Of a stretch of 42,382 nucleotides of DNA, positions 15,151-23,145 are shown piece after piece. Location of the stretch: positions 1 to 42,382 of the IMG/VR virus record IMGVR_UViG_3300037475_000061. The stretch is one strand, 5' to 3'. A program made the position numbers and the translations under genes. The notes beneath the pieces are model-generated. The model was not told the DNA's origin, ran no database searches, and saw nothing but the letters and a program-made list of their open reading frames with translations. The DNA comes from a virus. Within the stretch, counting starts at the first letter, position 1. Each line of letters opens with the position of its first letter.

Positions 15151-16720
15151 CGGGGAGCCAGCCCTTGCCATCCCAATGTGCCGGCGTGCCGTTGATGGTG
15201 CGTTTCTCGCCGACCTTGGGACCGCCGCCAGTGTTTCCCGTGGAACCCTTCGCCGCCTCGATGTCCTCCGGCTTGGTGCCCGGCGCGTGCATGGCGGGGT
15301 CGCTCGCGAACTTGTTGAAAAACGCCTTGTTCGTGCCCTCGATGTTCTGCCGGAAGAGCCGCATTTTCTCTTTGATCGTTTCGGGCTTCGCACCCGGGCC
15401 CGGCGCCTGCTCGATCAGGAACCGGCGGAAGGCGTCGGATCCGCGCAGCCCGCCCGTGAATACCGGAATGGCCTCGTCGATGAACGATGCCCATTTCGCG
15501 TCGATGTCCTGCTGCGCCGAGCTTTGCATCGCCTGCCCCGCGCCATAGGCGGCGCGCGTGACGGGATTATCGGCATGCGTGCCAAAGAACGATGAGGTGG
15601 TGCCGCCCGGATGCTTCTTCTCGATCTCGTCCAGCCGGGCCAGCGCATTGGTGACGCCCGCCTTGACGATGCCGGTGCGGACGTTCTGCGCTGCGCTGCC
15701 CTTCGTGTCCTTCGCCTCTTTCGCTGTCCCGCCGGAAATCTCGCTCGCCTTCGCGGGCTTGCCGTCGGCGTCCAGCGTGACGATGCGGCCGGTTTTCGTG
15801 ATACCGCGCACGCCGATCGGTGCCTGCGTCTCGTCCGGCCGGCCGTCCGCGCCCTTCGGGTAGATGAGTTCCGTCGTCTTTAGGTTCGCTGCCCCGCCCA
15901 CCCCACCGTGCAGCTTGGCTTTCAGGGTTTCGACCTTTTGCGCGTTGAGCGTGCGGCGCGATTCGCTGTCCTGCGCGCGCCGCGTCTCGGCGTCCCGCTT
16001 GATGTCCAGATCACGCTCGGCGCGATAGGCATGAATGCTCGCCTCGTAGGCTCGAATCGCCGCCCCCTGGGCCTGCGTCTGCGCGCGGAACATGTCGAGT
16101 TCCTGCTTGTTCTGCGCGTTCATGACGGGCGTCAACTCGTCCAGCATGTCCATGACCTTATCGGGCGGAACGCCGGACGCCTTCAAGCCCTGAATCATGG
16201 ATTTAAGGTCGAACGCGCGCTGCGGAACCTCGCCCCCCGCGGGCGCTGCTGCAGCCGGTGCGGGAGGAGGGGGCACGCCACCACCGGGCGCCGGCCCCTG
16301 CTGCGGCGGGGCGGACGGCATGGGTCGGAACGGCGGGATCTGCGGCGCGGCCTGACCGCCGCCCCCGCCTGCCTGCATAGAAGCACCACCAGCGCCACCC
16401 GGAGGGAGGACGGGCGCGGCCTGAACCGGCGCTGGTGGCTGTGAAGATTGTCCGGGTGCGGGCGGCATCGGGCCACCCTGCGGCGTGCCCGGTGGCGGCG
16501 GCGGGAGTCCGGTCGGCGGTTGCTGTCCCATCATGCCATACAGCGCCTGCCCAGCGCCCGCACGAGCGGCCATTTGGCGCTGCTGCTGCTGCTGCGCCTG
16601 CATCATCATGAACTGTTCCTGCGCCGCGCGCTGCATCGCTAGTTGACGATACGCGGCCTGACTGTCCCGATTGGAGGCGTCGTTGACCGCGCCCGAATAG
16701 CCGCCCGTGTAATCAGCCAT
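15143..16720 (-). CDS. large virion protein (putative ejection/internal protein 2)
   Basis: 525 residues from ATG 16720, overlapping both neighbours by eight bases. The N-terminal third is Gln/Met-rich (QEQFMMMQAQQQQQRQM) and then Pro/Gly-rich low complexity to about residue 170; a helical middle follows (QNKQELDMFRAQTQAQGAAI, RAYRAERDLDIKRDAETRRA as separate helices), and the C-terminal 150 residues are a better-defined globular region (ASFIDEAIPVFTGGLRGSDA, FRRFLIEQAPGPGAKPETI) ending HWDGKGWLPDG. Low-complexity start plus helical body suits a protein that unfolds to pass through the portal. Function inferred from context. Confidence 0.75.
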   Translation of the reverse strand: MADYTGGYSGAVNDASNRDSQAAYRQLAMQRAAQEQFMMMQAQQQQQRQMAARAGAGQALYGMMGQQPPTGLPPPPPGTPQGGPMPPAPGQSSQPPAPVQAAPVLPPGGAGGASMQAGGGGGQAAPQIPPFRPMPSAPPQQGPAPGGGVPPPPAPAAAAPAGGEVPQRAFDLKSMIQGLKASGVPPDKVMDMLDELTPVMNAQNKQELDMFRAQTQAQGAAIRAYEASIHAYRAERDLDIKRDAETRRAQDSESRRTLNAQKVETLKAKLHGGVGGAANLKTTELIYPKGADGRPDETQAPIGVRGITKTGRIVTLDADGKPAKASEISGGTAKEAKDTKGSAAQNVRTGIVKAGVTNALARLDEIEKKHPGGTTSSFFGTHADNPVTRAAYGAGQAMQSSAQQDIDAKWASFIDEAIPVFTGGLRGSDAFRRFLIEQAPGPGAKPETIKEKMRLFRQNIEGTNKAFFNKFASDPAMHAPGTKPEDIEAAKGSTGNTGGGPKVGEKRTINGTPAHWDGKGWLPDG

Positions 16721-18251
16721 AGGCCGGCCCGCCCGCGCTGTCGTAGCCGGTGTAATACGGCTGATAGGTGCCCTGCGAATTGTAGCTCTGCGCGCCGTTG
16801 AACGGCTGGTAGCTCGCGCCACCGCCGGATTGTCCGCCACCCGAGAACAGGCCATTGAGCCACGAACCGATGGCGTTACCGCCCGCGGCACCCTGAGTCC
16901 CGCCCTGTCCGCTGCCGAACAGTCCCTGCAGGCCCGTGGTCAGGTTATTGAGACCCGTCTGGTTTTGCATGAACGCCTGCGCGTTGTTGGCGATTCCCGC
17001 ATTCGCGCCGACGTTCCCCGCCTGAGCGAACGACTGAACGCCCTGCGCCTGCCGGTTCAACTGGTTATTCTGCCAGTCTATGTTGAATTTGCGCATCGCA
17101 TCATTTTCGTTTCCCGCGCTGACGCCGCCCATGCCGATGCCGCGCGCCGAGTCGGCCGCACGCGCCTGGTCCTGTGTGCGCTGCGCCGTCTGTGCGTACA
17201 GTGCGTTTTGCGGATCAAGCGACGTGTTGTAAGTGTTCTGACCCGCCTGCCAGAGCGAGTTGACCATGTTCGGATCGACCGCGTTGCTGCGGTTTCCGAG
17301 CAGCGTATTAAGTCCCGAGCCGATGCCAAGGAACGGCAGGAGCGACTGCAGGCCGCTTTGCTGACCGCCGCCACCCGTTTGTGTACCCGCCCCGCCGCCG
17401 CCCATCTGCTGAACGATTTGAGCAGCCTGCTGGGGCGATACTCCCAACTGCTGCAATTGCTGCAGGATGTCGGTTCCGCCGCCCGCGCCAGTGCTGCCCG
17501 CGCCACCCGCCCAACCCGGAAGATCTGAAAACATGCCGCCTCCTGCCGCGTCCGCGCCTGCGCCCGCCGCTGTGCCGATCGCCGGGGCCGATGCGCCGCC
17601 CAACCCTGCACCTGCCGCACCGCCGCCCAGCCCTTCTGGTGCGCCGCCCGCCCACGAGGGCAAATTCGAGAACATGCCGCCCGACTGCCCCGCAGCACCA
17701 CCGCCAGCCATCCCCGCGCCGGCACCCAAGGCACCGACGCCCGCGCCCAGGGCCGCCACGACGCCGCCGTTGTCCGCAAAACCATTCACCGCGTTGTCGA
17801 TAAAACTGCCGCTGCGCTGCGGTGACGTGTCCCTCCACGGGTCGAACGCGCTCGGGTTGTTCGGCACCCACACGCGCCCGAGTGTCGGGTCGTTGATGAT
17901 TTGACCGCCCTGACCGCCCGACACGGAGTTTAGCCACTGGTCGAGATTGCCCCTTTGCTGCGGCGCAATCGACGCATCGTTGTAAGCGAGGTTGCCGTTG
18001 AACTGCGCGCTGTCGAGCGGCAGGACGTGATACTGGTTGACGAACGAGCGGGGGTCAAACGCGCCGGCCGCGTCGATATTCGGGTATCCCGTCTGCGAGC
18101 CATCGAACCGAAGCTGGGTGCGATCCTCGCCCGATCCGGTGAAGTATTGGCCGTCCTGCTGGGTAATGCCGCGCGACGCCAGCCGGTCGGCCAGCGATTG
18201 AGCGTTCCAATCATTGAGCATCTGTGTAAATTGATCACCGTATGCTGGCAT
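16713..18251 (-). CDS. large virion protein (putative ejection/internal protein 1)
   Basis: 512 residues from ATG 18251. The N-terminal 150 residues are globular (DQFTQMLNDWNAQSLADRLA), the centre is extremely Gly/Ala-rich and contains a duplicated motif (GGMFSNLPSWAGGAPE and GGMFSDLPGWAGGAGS), and the C-terminal half is Asn/Gln/Gly-rich with helical parts (LNTLLGNRSNAVDPNMVNSL). It opens the three-gene set that follows the glycosyltransferase. No enzymatic motif (lysozyme or transglycosylase) is visible. Called an internal/ejection protein by position and composition only. Confidence 0.72.
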   Translation of the reverse strand: MPAYGDQFTQMLNDWNAQSLADRLASRGITQQDGQYFTGSGEDRTQLRFDGSQTGYPNIDAAGAFDPRSFVNQYHVLPLDSAQFNGNLAYNDASIAPQQRGNLDQWLNSVSGGQGGQIINDPTLGRVWVPNNPSAFDPWRDTSPQRSGSFIDNAVNGFADNGGVVAALGAGVGALGAGAGMAGGGAAGQSGGMFSNLPSWAGGAPEGLGGGAAGAGLGGASAPAIGTAAGAGADAAGGGMFSDLPGWAGGAGSTGAGGGTDILQQLQQLGVSPQQAAQIVQQMGGGGAGTQTGGGGQQSGLQSLLPFLGIGSGLNTLLGNRSNAVDPNMVNSLWQAGQNTYNTSLDPQNALYAQTAQRTQDQARAADSARGIGMGGVSAGNENDAMRKFNIDWQNNQLNRQAQGVQSFAQAGNVGANAGIANNAQAFMQNQTGLNNLTTGLQGLFGSGQGGTQGAAGGNAIGSWLNGLFSGGGQSGGGASYQPFNGAQSYNSQGTYQPYYTGYDSAGGPAYG

Positions 18252-18253
18252 GA

Positions 18254-18883
18254 TTACGCCTTCAATAGTTCCGGCAGTTCGTTTACCTGCCACGAGCGGA
18301 AAAGCTCATTATAAAAGATACTCGCTTTCTGAGCGGCCCGATAGGTCTTGTCCCACTTGCCCGTGTTGAATAGCGGGTGCAGATGGTCGTATTTCAAGTC
18401 CTCGCGGTAGCGCAGTTTCCCCGCCGCGCGGCCGATTTCGTGCCACACAAGGTCGATGCCCCAATGCGAGAACCAGCGCGGCGACAGGTAGCCGATCTTG
18501 CGCACCAGATCGCCGCCGATGCAGGGCATCGTGCATAGCGCCTCGCCGTGGTGCTGGTCGTTCGCATAGGCGACGAATTCCGAGCCCGCCTCTTTTTCCA
18601 GTTCGCGCAGCATGCCAGGCGTTGCGAGAACCGCGTCGTCAGCGAGGAACCCGTAGAACGACTCGTTTGGATAGCGGCGCAATATCTCGTTGTAGGTCGG
18701 CCCGTTGCCGAGCATGCTGACCGCCTCGACCTTCCACCCGTCCGGCCATTGCTGTTTCAGGTAGTCGTGCAGGCAGGGGTCGGCGTCATAGAGCGCGAGG
18801 AGGACATTCTCCCCGCTCCATGCGTACGAATCCACCACGCGGCGGATCAACTCGGGACGACCGAGCGAAGTAAAAATCCACAT
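18254..18883 (-). CDS. GT-A-like glycosyltransferase, 209 aa
   Basis: A compact protein with the N-terminal IFTSLGRPELIRRVVDSY typical of family-2-like glycosyltransferases, a YDADPC strand end (32-37), the invariant-looking GPTYNEILRRYP region, and FYGFLADDAVLATPGML with an acidic pair (A81-D-D83) at the metal/nucleotide position. A later WFSHWGIDLVWHEIG segment supplies the acceptor side with a conserved Asp. At 209 residues it is a minimal GT-A domain with no membrane anchor. It lies between the spanin pair (TAATG overlap at 18883) and the ejection-protein genes, so it is co-expressed with virion and lysis genes and may glycosylate a virion protein. Confidence 0.75.
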   Translation of the reverse strand: MWIFTSLGRPELIRRVVDSYAWSGENVLLALYDADPCLHDYLKQQWPDGWKVEAVSMLGNGPTYNEILRRYPNESFYGFLADDAVLATPGMLRELEKEAGSEFVAYANDQHHGEALCTMPCIGGDLVRKIGYLSPRWFSHWGIDLVWHEIGRAAGKLRYREDLKYDHLHPLFNTGKWDKTYRAAQKASIFYNELFRSWQVNELPELLKA

Positions 18884-19338
18884 TATTTCGGCCAGCCTTT
18901 CAGCAAAGTGATCGCGTTGATTATTTGACCGTCGCCTTCGATAAGGAGTCGCGAAACGCCTTGATCAAGATTTCGTAACGCTCCGTCAAGGGCTGTGCGC
19001 TCGTAACAGATTTTACTATCTCCGGGGGCGGTGCCGGTGGCAGCGGGCACGAAACCGCTACGGGGACGGGCTGCGGCGACTTGCAGCTTGCCAATAGCAA
19101 CATCGCGCTCGCTGCGAGCAGTGCGGAGGTTCGTGTCATATTCCTTTTCCTTTGCCAGTTTTTCGGCTTCGGCTTTCAGCGCCGCCTTGTTCGTCTCGCT
19201 CTTGAACGCATCGAAGTCCTTTTGAACTTCTGCGCGCCCCTCGACGCGCCCCTCGTGCTTGGCATAGAACCACGACGCGGCGGCCACCAATAGCATTGCC
19301 AGCGTGCCGATGCCATACATTTCCAGTTTCGAAATCAT
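18883..19338 (-). CDS. Rz-like inner-membrane spanin
   Basis: 151 residues from ATG 19338, overlapping the upstream lysis gene by ATGA. One N-terminal membrane helix (IGTLAMLLVAAASWFYA, about residues 9-25) with a short cytoplasmic start is followed by a long charged coiled coil (RAEVQKDFDAFKSETNKAAL, KAEAEKLAKEKEYDT) and a C-terminal periplasmic part (CYERTALDGALRNLDQG). This is the layout of Rz i-spanins, which join an outer-membrane lipoprotein to fuse the two membranes at lysis. The matching lipoprotein is encoded inside it in another frame (18921-19139). Confidence 0.88.
   Translation of the reverse strand: MISKLEMYGIGTLAMLLVAAASWFYAKHEGRVEGRAEVQKDFDAFKSETNKAALKAEAEKLAKEKEYDTNLRTARSERDVAIGKLQVAAARPRSGFVPAATGTAPGDSKICYERTALDGALRNLDQGVSRLLIEGDGQIINAITLLKGWPK
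18921..19139 (-). CDS. Rz1-like outer-membrane spanin lipoprotein (embedded)
   Basis: A 72-residue frame lying wholly inside the Rz gene in a different register. It has a type II signal peptide (MTRTSALLAASAMLLLASC) with lipobox LLAS-C and Cys19 as the lipidated residue, followed by a proline-rich linker (PQPVPVAVSCPLPPAPPPE) and a short C-terminal helix. Fully nested Rz1 genes are known from lambda-like lysis cassettes. The combination of nesting, lipobox and proline richness makes this assignment strong. Confidence 0.88.
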   Translation of the reverse strand: MTRTSALLAASAMLLLASCKSPQPVPVAVSCPLPPAPPPEIVKSVTSAQPLTERYEILIKAFRDSLSKATVK

Positions 19339-19697
19339 ATGACGTTCAAGCCCCTGTCGCCGGAATTCCAGATTTTCTCGCGCACCATCCTGGGCATGAT
19401 AATGCAGCCCTGCGACGCCGTTCCGGGATGAATCACCGAGTCGCCGTGAATCAGGAATCCCGAGCGCCCGCACATGTCGTTGTCGGCATCAGGAGTGAGG
19501 CGCAGCACATACGGCCCGTGAGTCACCGTATCGACCGGCTCGCCGATGTCGTAAGCGCCTCGCGGAATCGGCCCCGCGTTATGCACGTCCTGCGCCGACG
19601 GGTCATTTTTACACTCGCCGGCACCGGAATAGCCGATCGCAACACGCTCGCCGTCGTGCAGCATGCGTCCGGTCGCCTGTTCATAAGTCCACGTCAT
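19335..19697 (-). CDS. Tlde1/DUF2778-like L,D-transpeptidase-fold protein, candidate endolysin
   Basis: 120 residues from ATG 19697 behind a GGAAG ribosome-binding site. YSGAGECKNDPSAQDVHNAG, then GPIPRGAYDIG, YVLRLTPD, GRSGFLIHGDS and TASQGCIIMPRMVRE give the Tlde1 pattern: the HGDS histidine and the Cys of SQGCI are the catalytic pair of L,D-transpeptidase-like enzymes acting on peptidoglycan stem peptides. No signal peptide is present, so it would need a holin. It directly precedes the spanin pair, and no other muralytic gene is recognised in the genome, making it the best endolysin candidate. The family is best known as type VI toxins. Confidence 0.8.
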   Translation of the reverse strand: MTWTYEQATGRMLHDGERVAIGYSGAGECKNDPSAQDVHNAGPIPRGAYDIGEPVDTVTHGPYVLRLTPDADNDMCGRSGFLIHGDSVIHPGTASQGCIIMPRMVREKIWNSGDRGLNVI

Positions 19698-19763
19698 TTG
19701 TTGGCTTCCGCACATACCGGACGCGGGAATCGGCCCACGATGCCGATTTTGGAGGGCATCGCC

Positions 19764-19967
19764 ATGATCGCATCCTCGACACTCGTTTCGCTGCTTATCG
19801 CGCTCGTCATCGCTGGACTCATTTTCTGGCTCGTGTGGTGGTTCATCGGTTACGTCGGACTTCCCGAGCCGTTCAACAAAGTGGCCCGCGTAGTCATCGG
19901 TCTCGTGGCCCTCGTGTTCCTCATCAATATCCTGCTGTCGTTGAATGGAACGCCGCTGATACGTTAA
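19764..19967 (+). CDS. two-helix membrane protein, holin candidate, oppositely oriented
   Basis: 67 residues from ATG 19764, eight bases after a GGAGG ribosome-binding site (19751-19755). Two membrane helices: LVSLLIALVIAGLIFWLVWWFIGYVG (residues 7-32) in two parts around the tryptophans, and VARVVIGLVALVFLINILLS (40-59), split by the conserved-looking GLPEPFNK turn. Codon use is strongly gene-like. It lies on the plus strand inside a minus-strand lysis cassette, in a gap between the Tlde1 start and the stop of the next membrane gene (4-base convergent overlap). Similar small proteins are found in phages and bacteria. A holin or regulator role is inferred from location. Confidence 0.78.
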   Translation: MIASSTLVSLLIALVIAGLIFWLVWWFIGYVGLPEPFNKVARVVIGLVALVFLINILLSLNGTPLIR

Positions 19968-20296
19968 GGCTTCGCCATCTGCTGACAAAACGAATTCGGC
20001 GCCTCGAATTCCCTCTTACGCTCGACCTCGGGGCGCGACACGATGCAGGTCAACAACCGCTGCTGCTTCGATGCGTCCTTTTGCGATGCCGACAAATCCT
20101 GCAGAACAGTTATGAATTGCTGGTTCTGTGCCTTGCTCTGCTTTTCCCGAGACTCCGCATCGGAGACGTGGCTGTAGATGAATGCCGCCATCGCCACGAT
20201 AAAAATTATCGTGACCAGGCTCATCAGGTCGGTTCCGCGAACCCTTAACGATCCGGCTGGGGTGGTGACTTCTACCTGCTGATCTTCATCTGACAT
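19964..20296 (-). CDS. single-pass membrane protein in the lysis cassette
   Basis: 110 residues. A polar start (MSDEDQQVEVTTPAGSLRVR) precedes one hydrophobic segment (LMSLVTIIFIVAMAAFIYSHV, about 24-44), then a charged helical domain (AQNQQFITVLQDLSASQKDA) with two cysteines. The topology suggests a cytoplasmic N-terminus and a soluble C-terminal domain on the far side. It precedes the Tlde1 gene on the same strand and could be a pinholin, antiholin or lysis regulator; the sequence does not decide. Confidence 0.75.
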   Translation of the reverse strand: MSDEDQQVEVTTPAGSLRVRGTDLMSLVTIIFIVAMAAFIYSHVSDAESREKQSKAQNQQFITVLQDLSASQKDASKQQRLLTCIVSRPEVERKREFEAPNSFCQQMAKP

Positions 20297-21136
20297 TTAT
20301 GAATATCCCAATGCAATAGTTTGAAGTTCTGTTTTAAGAGATGCCGCGAACGCGACATGACCATCGGCAGTTGGATGACCTCCGATAACCGTCCAATCGA
20401 GCAATGCCAGACCTGTTACGCTAGATCCGATGTATTCCTGCGTGTTCTCATCTGCGGACTGGCGTGCGCCCGCTGCGGCAAAACGACAAAAATACTGGAT
20501 GTTCTGCCAGTTTCCATTCCAATCAAGTATGGCGTTGTTGATTTGGAAATTCGGAGTGGACGTTGGGTTCTGGTCGTAGGGCGCAACATAATTATCCAAT
20601 GTCGGAGACCGGCGCGCGGTGCCCGTCCCCGAGCCAGCCCCTGTCGCCACGAACGTAAGGCCGATCGTATTGCTCGCAGCCCCGATCAGCGTGTAGTCAG
20701 TAGTCCCTATCGTTAATATCGTATAAGGGTGGCTGGTAATGAATGAACCGGCGGTCTCTGTAACCGTGCCGCCGCGCGGCTGCAGCGCGAGCTTGATGAT
20801 GCGCTTACCTTGAGATGCGACGAAATCGAAGATCGCAGCGTAATTCGCCGCGCCCTGATCGGTGCTTACGCTGTCGTTATTCCCCAACTCGATAATGACA
20901 TCATCAAAATACTGATATAGGTCTTGATAACGAGTGGCAGCAGGAGAAAGCCAAGACTGCGAGGTGGTGCCGGCGGCGCAAAGCTCAAGCAGCGCATAAG
21001 GGTTCCCATTGGAATCGAACATCGCCTGCTGGATGTAGGAATTTCCGCCAGCGCCACTACCTGAAGGCACAGTTCCATCGCATACGTCCTCGCCCGTAGA
21101 CGCTCCGATTGATGCGAGCCTGAATCCGACGCTCAT
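20297..21136 (-). CDS. SGNH/GDSL-family hydrolase in the tail-fibre cluster
   Basis: 279 residues, with an AAGGAAA ribosome-binding site before ATG 21136. SGNH blocks can be traced: block I as SIGASTGED with Ser13 (GAS in place of GDS), a block II glycine in CAAGTTSQSW, block III as VIIELGNNDS, and block V as GHPTADGHVAFA with the catalytic Asp/His. Between blocks III and V is an inserted TIGTTDYTLIGAASNTIGL-type module ending in GAGSGTGTA, a motif frequent in phage tail proteins. Such hydrolases on fibres typically deacetylate or de-esterify surface glycans of the host. The family member starts abruptly at block I, as if split from an upstream fibre. Confidence 0.8.
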   Translation of the reverse strand: MSVGFRLASIGASTGEDVCDGTVPSGSGAGGNSYIQQAMFDSNGNPYALLELCAAGTTSQSWLSPAATRYQDLYQYFDDVIIELGNNDSVSTDQGAANYAAIFDFVASQGKRIIKLALQPRGGTVTETAGSFITSHPYTILTIGTTDYTLIGAASNTIGLTFVATGAGSGTGTARRSPTLDNYVAPYDQNPTSTPNFQINNAILDWNGNWQNIQYFCRFAAAGARQSADENTQEYIGSSVTGLALLDWTVIGGHPTADGHVAFAASLKTELQTIALGYS

Positions 21137-21137
21137 G

Positions 21138-21299
21138 TTATGATTTCCTTGTCGGTGCGGCGGGGAAAGCAGACCCGCGGAGCTTAGCGATTGTCAGTTC
21201 CTCTACTACTCGGTGCTGAGCGCGTGAGGACGCTAAACAAAACAGGACAGGCACCTTGCCGGAGTAGCGACCGGCCACCGACTCTTTCTCGACGCTCAT
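21138..21299 (-). CDS. small protein in the fibre cluster, 53 aa
   Basis: ATG 21299 overlaps the stop of the upstream fibre gene by ATGA, and the stop lies one base before the SGNH gene start. The 53 residues (begins MSVEKESVAGRYSGKVPVLF) have no recognisable domain. Its coupled position suggests it is translated; it could also be an out-of-frame remnant of a once continuous fibre-hydrolase gene. Confidence 0.5.
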   Translation of the reverse strand: MSVEKESVAGRYSGKVPVLFCLASSRAQHRVVEELTIAKLRGSAFPAAPTRKS

Positions 21300-21958
21300 A
21301 CGAGCCCCAATGCAATAGGTGCGGGATAGCACTGCGCGGTGACTTGAGCAGCGCCACCGCTGCCGACCAATATCCCGGTGCCGTCTATTTCGGATACGTC
21401 GCCGTCAACCGTGTGCCAGAACGCGATCATTCCGGCGATCTCGGACTCGACCAAGCGCCCAACCGGCATGTTGTTCCCTGCAATCGGCACCCGCGCGCGG
21501 AACCTGAACCACGCCGTATCGCCAACAGGAATAGTCGAAACTCCGAAGGCGGACGACATCGTTACCGCGTCGCCAAGGCAATTAGCGTTATTAACTGGAT
21601 AGTCTCCACTCGCCATCACGAGACTCCGTGATCCTCCTCCGTATGTCGAAAACGCAAAAGCCCCGTTATATTCAAGCGCACTTTTTTCAATCGTCCACGA
21701 GTTGCCTAATAGAACTTCTCCTGCCCCCGTCTGACGCGAGTTGATGAACGCGCACCACCACGGCTTGAAGGCGGAAATTGGGCTCGTGCCAATCGTGAAC
21801 GGGCAGCGCACCGAAATCTTTATTTGCGGAGTCGCTGACAACAGCGCCGGCAACTTGTTTTTATGCGCGCAGTGCCGCCATACGTTCGACGGGCCGGGGC
21901 CGGGAGGAGGGGAAATGGCGGCGGCAAGCGAGATCAGATCGGCGTTGGAATAACTCAT
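21296..21958 (-). CDS. tail-fibre-associated protein
   Basis: 220 residues, mostly beta-rich by composition, with Ser/Gly/Ala-rich strands (GAFAFSTYGGGSRSLVMASG, VGDTAWFRFRARVPIAGNN). It starts SNADLISLAAAISPPPGPGPS, a helical start with a Pro/Gly hinge often seen at virion attachment ends. It is coupled by ATGA to the fibre gene above and to the small gene below. The likely role is a distal or lateral component of the receptor-binding apparatus. No enzymatic motif. Confidence 0.72.
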   Translation of the reverse strand: MSYSNADLISLAAAISPPPGPGPSNVWRHCAHKNKLPALLSATPQIKISVRCPFTIGTSPISAFKPWWCAFINSRQTGAGEVLLGNSWTIEKSALEYNGAFAFSTYGGGSRSLVMASGDYPVNNANCLGDAVTMSSAFGVSTIPVGDTAWFRFRARVPIAGNNMPVGRLVESEIAGMIAFWHTVDGDVSEIDGTGILVGSGGAAQVTAQCYPAPIALGLV

Positions 21959-23145
21959 GCGAGACCGATCCTCGATAGTCTAATTCTCTTGAAATCAATC
22001 GGCCGATCAAGACCAATTTTTAAATCTGCGCCAAGCGTCGGAGGGACGCCAGTAGTCGGCATTCCGGGCGCGATCGAGTCATAAATTTTCATGGTCCCCG
22101 GCTTGCACGACATGATCGTGCGACGCAGTTGCGGTCCGGTGCGCGGGCGTTGGGTTGCGGTGCCAGTTGTCGGAGCGACCATATAATCACCGCCGCCGGT
22201 CTGCAATAATTGCGCGTTGTCTGGACCCATCCAGTCGATGATCCATGTGTAGGTATCACCCAGGGCGGCGAGGGCCGCAAGCGATGCCGCAGTAAGAGTC
22301 AAGGCGTCAGCATTGTTGGATGCACTCGCACCGGCCGTGTCGATTGGATTCGGCGGAAGATAGGTTCCAGAGCCCGTGACGATGCAGATGCCGGGGTCTT
22401 GCACAATGATCGTCTTGCCGGACCCGATGCGCGCATCAAAGCGGTAAGCAGCTAGGGTAGATACCGAATTGACGAATTGACCCATCACCGCGAAACCAGA
22501 TGTTCCCTTACGATAGCAGAACGGACCCTCAAAAGTTTGGCTGAAGTTCGCGGGATTTCTGCGGACATAAGGCACGGTCGTATTCAACTGGCAGCGGGGC
22601 AGACTATTCTGCGTGCCGCCCAAAAATCCCGTCTGAATACCGCTTACGGTCGAACTGCCAACCCCCGCGTCGTCCTTGACGATCGCCCACATCAGGAACT
22701 TGGCCGCCGCATTAGCGACCGACTGGTTCAACGTCTGCGCATTCGCCACATCGCTCGTCATGCCGAACGCTGCGGTGCCGCCGCGCGCGTCAGCCTTCCC
22801 GGTCAGCAGTGCGCCTCCATTGAATACTGTCCACGATCCGGCGTTGTCCAGAGCGGTCGAGCGCAGCAGGACGCTGGACATCGCCGGCTCAAGATGTATC
22901 GTGCCCCAGTCGTAGTCCCAGCACGGCACATTCGCACCCAAAGCACCGGATAGCAATCCGGGATTGGCCGCCGTTCCCCATCCATAGCGCGGAGAATTGG
23001 TTGCCAGCCGGATTAGCGATAGTCCGGCAGGAACCCTGCCGGGACTGGATGAAATTTGTGATGAGAAATTGAAATCGAGAATGATATTAGGATCACCCAA
23101 GATCCCACCGCCGCCCCTCGACCTCGTTCTAAGCCGGCTCGTCAT
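21955..23145 (-). CDS. tail fibre / receptor-binding protein
   Basis: 396 residues. An N-terminal LDFNFSSQISSSPGRVPAGLSLIRL segment in two parts is of the LDF...SPxRVxxSLxRAT kind found at the start of prophage fibre domains. Then come beta-rich repeats with carbohydrate-binding-like blocks (SWTVFNGGALLTGK, AKFLMWAIVKDDAG, GTYTWIIDW-like). It is the largest fibre gene and lies in a run of five ATGA-coupled genes. Host recognition is inferred from composition and location. Confidence 0.75.
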   Translation of the reverse strand: MTSRLRTRSRGGGGILGDPNIILDFNFSSQISSSPGRVPAGLSLIRLATNSPRYGWGTAANPGLLSGALGANVPCWDYDWGTIHLEPAMSSVLLRSTALDNAGSWTVFNGGALLTGKADARGGTAAFGMTSDVANAQTLNQSVANAAAKFLMWAIVKDDAGVGSSTVSGIQTGFLGGTQNSLPRCQLNTTVPYVRRNPANFSQTFEGPFCYRKGTSGFAVMGQFVNSVSTLAAYRFDARIGSGKTIIVQDPGICIVTGSGTYLPPNPIDTAGASASNNADALTLTAASLAALAALGDTYTWIIDWMGPDNAQLLQTGGGDYMVAPTTGTATQRPRTGPQLRRTIMSCKPGTMKIYDSIAPGMPTTGVPPTLGADLKIGLDRPIDFKRIRLSRIGLA

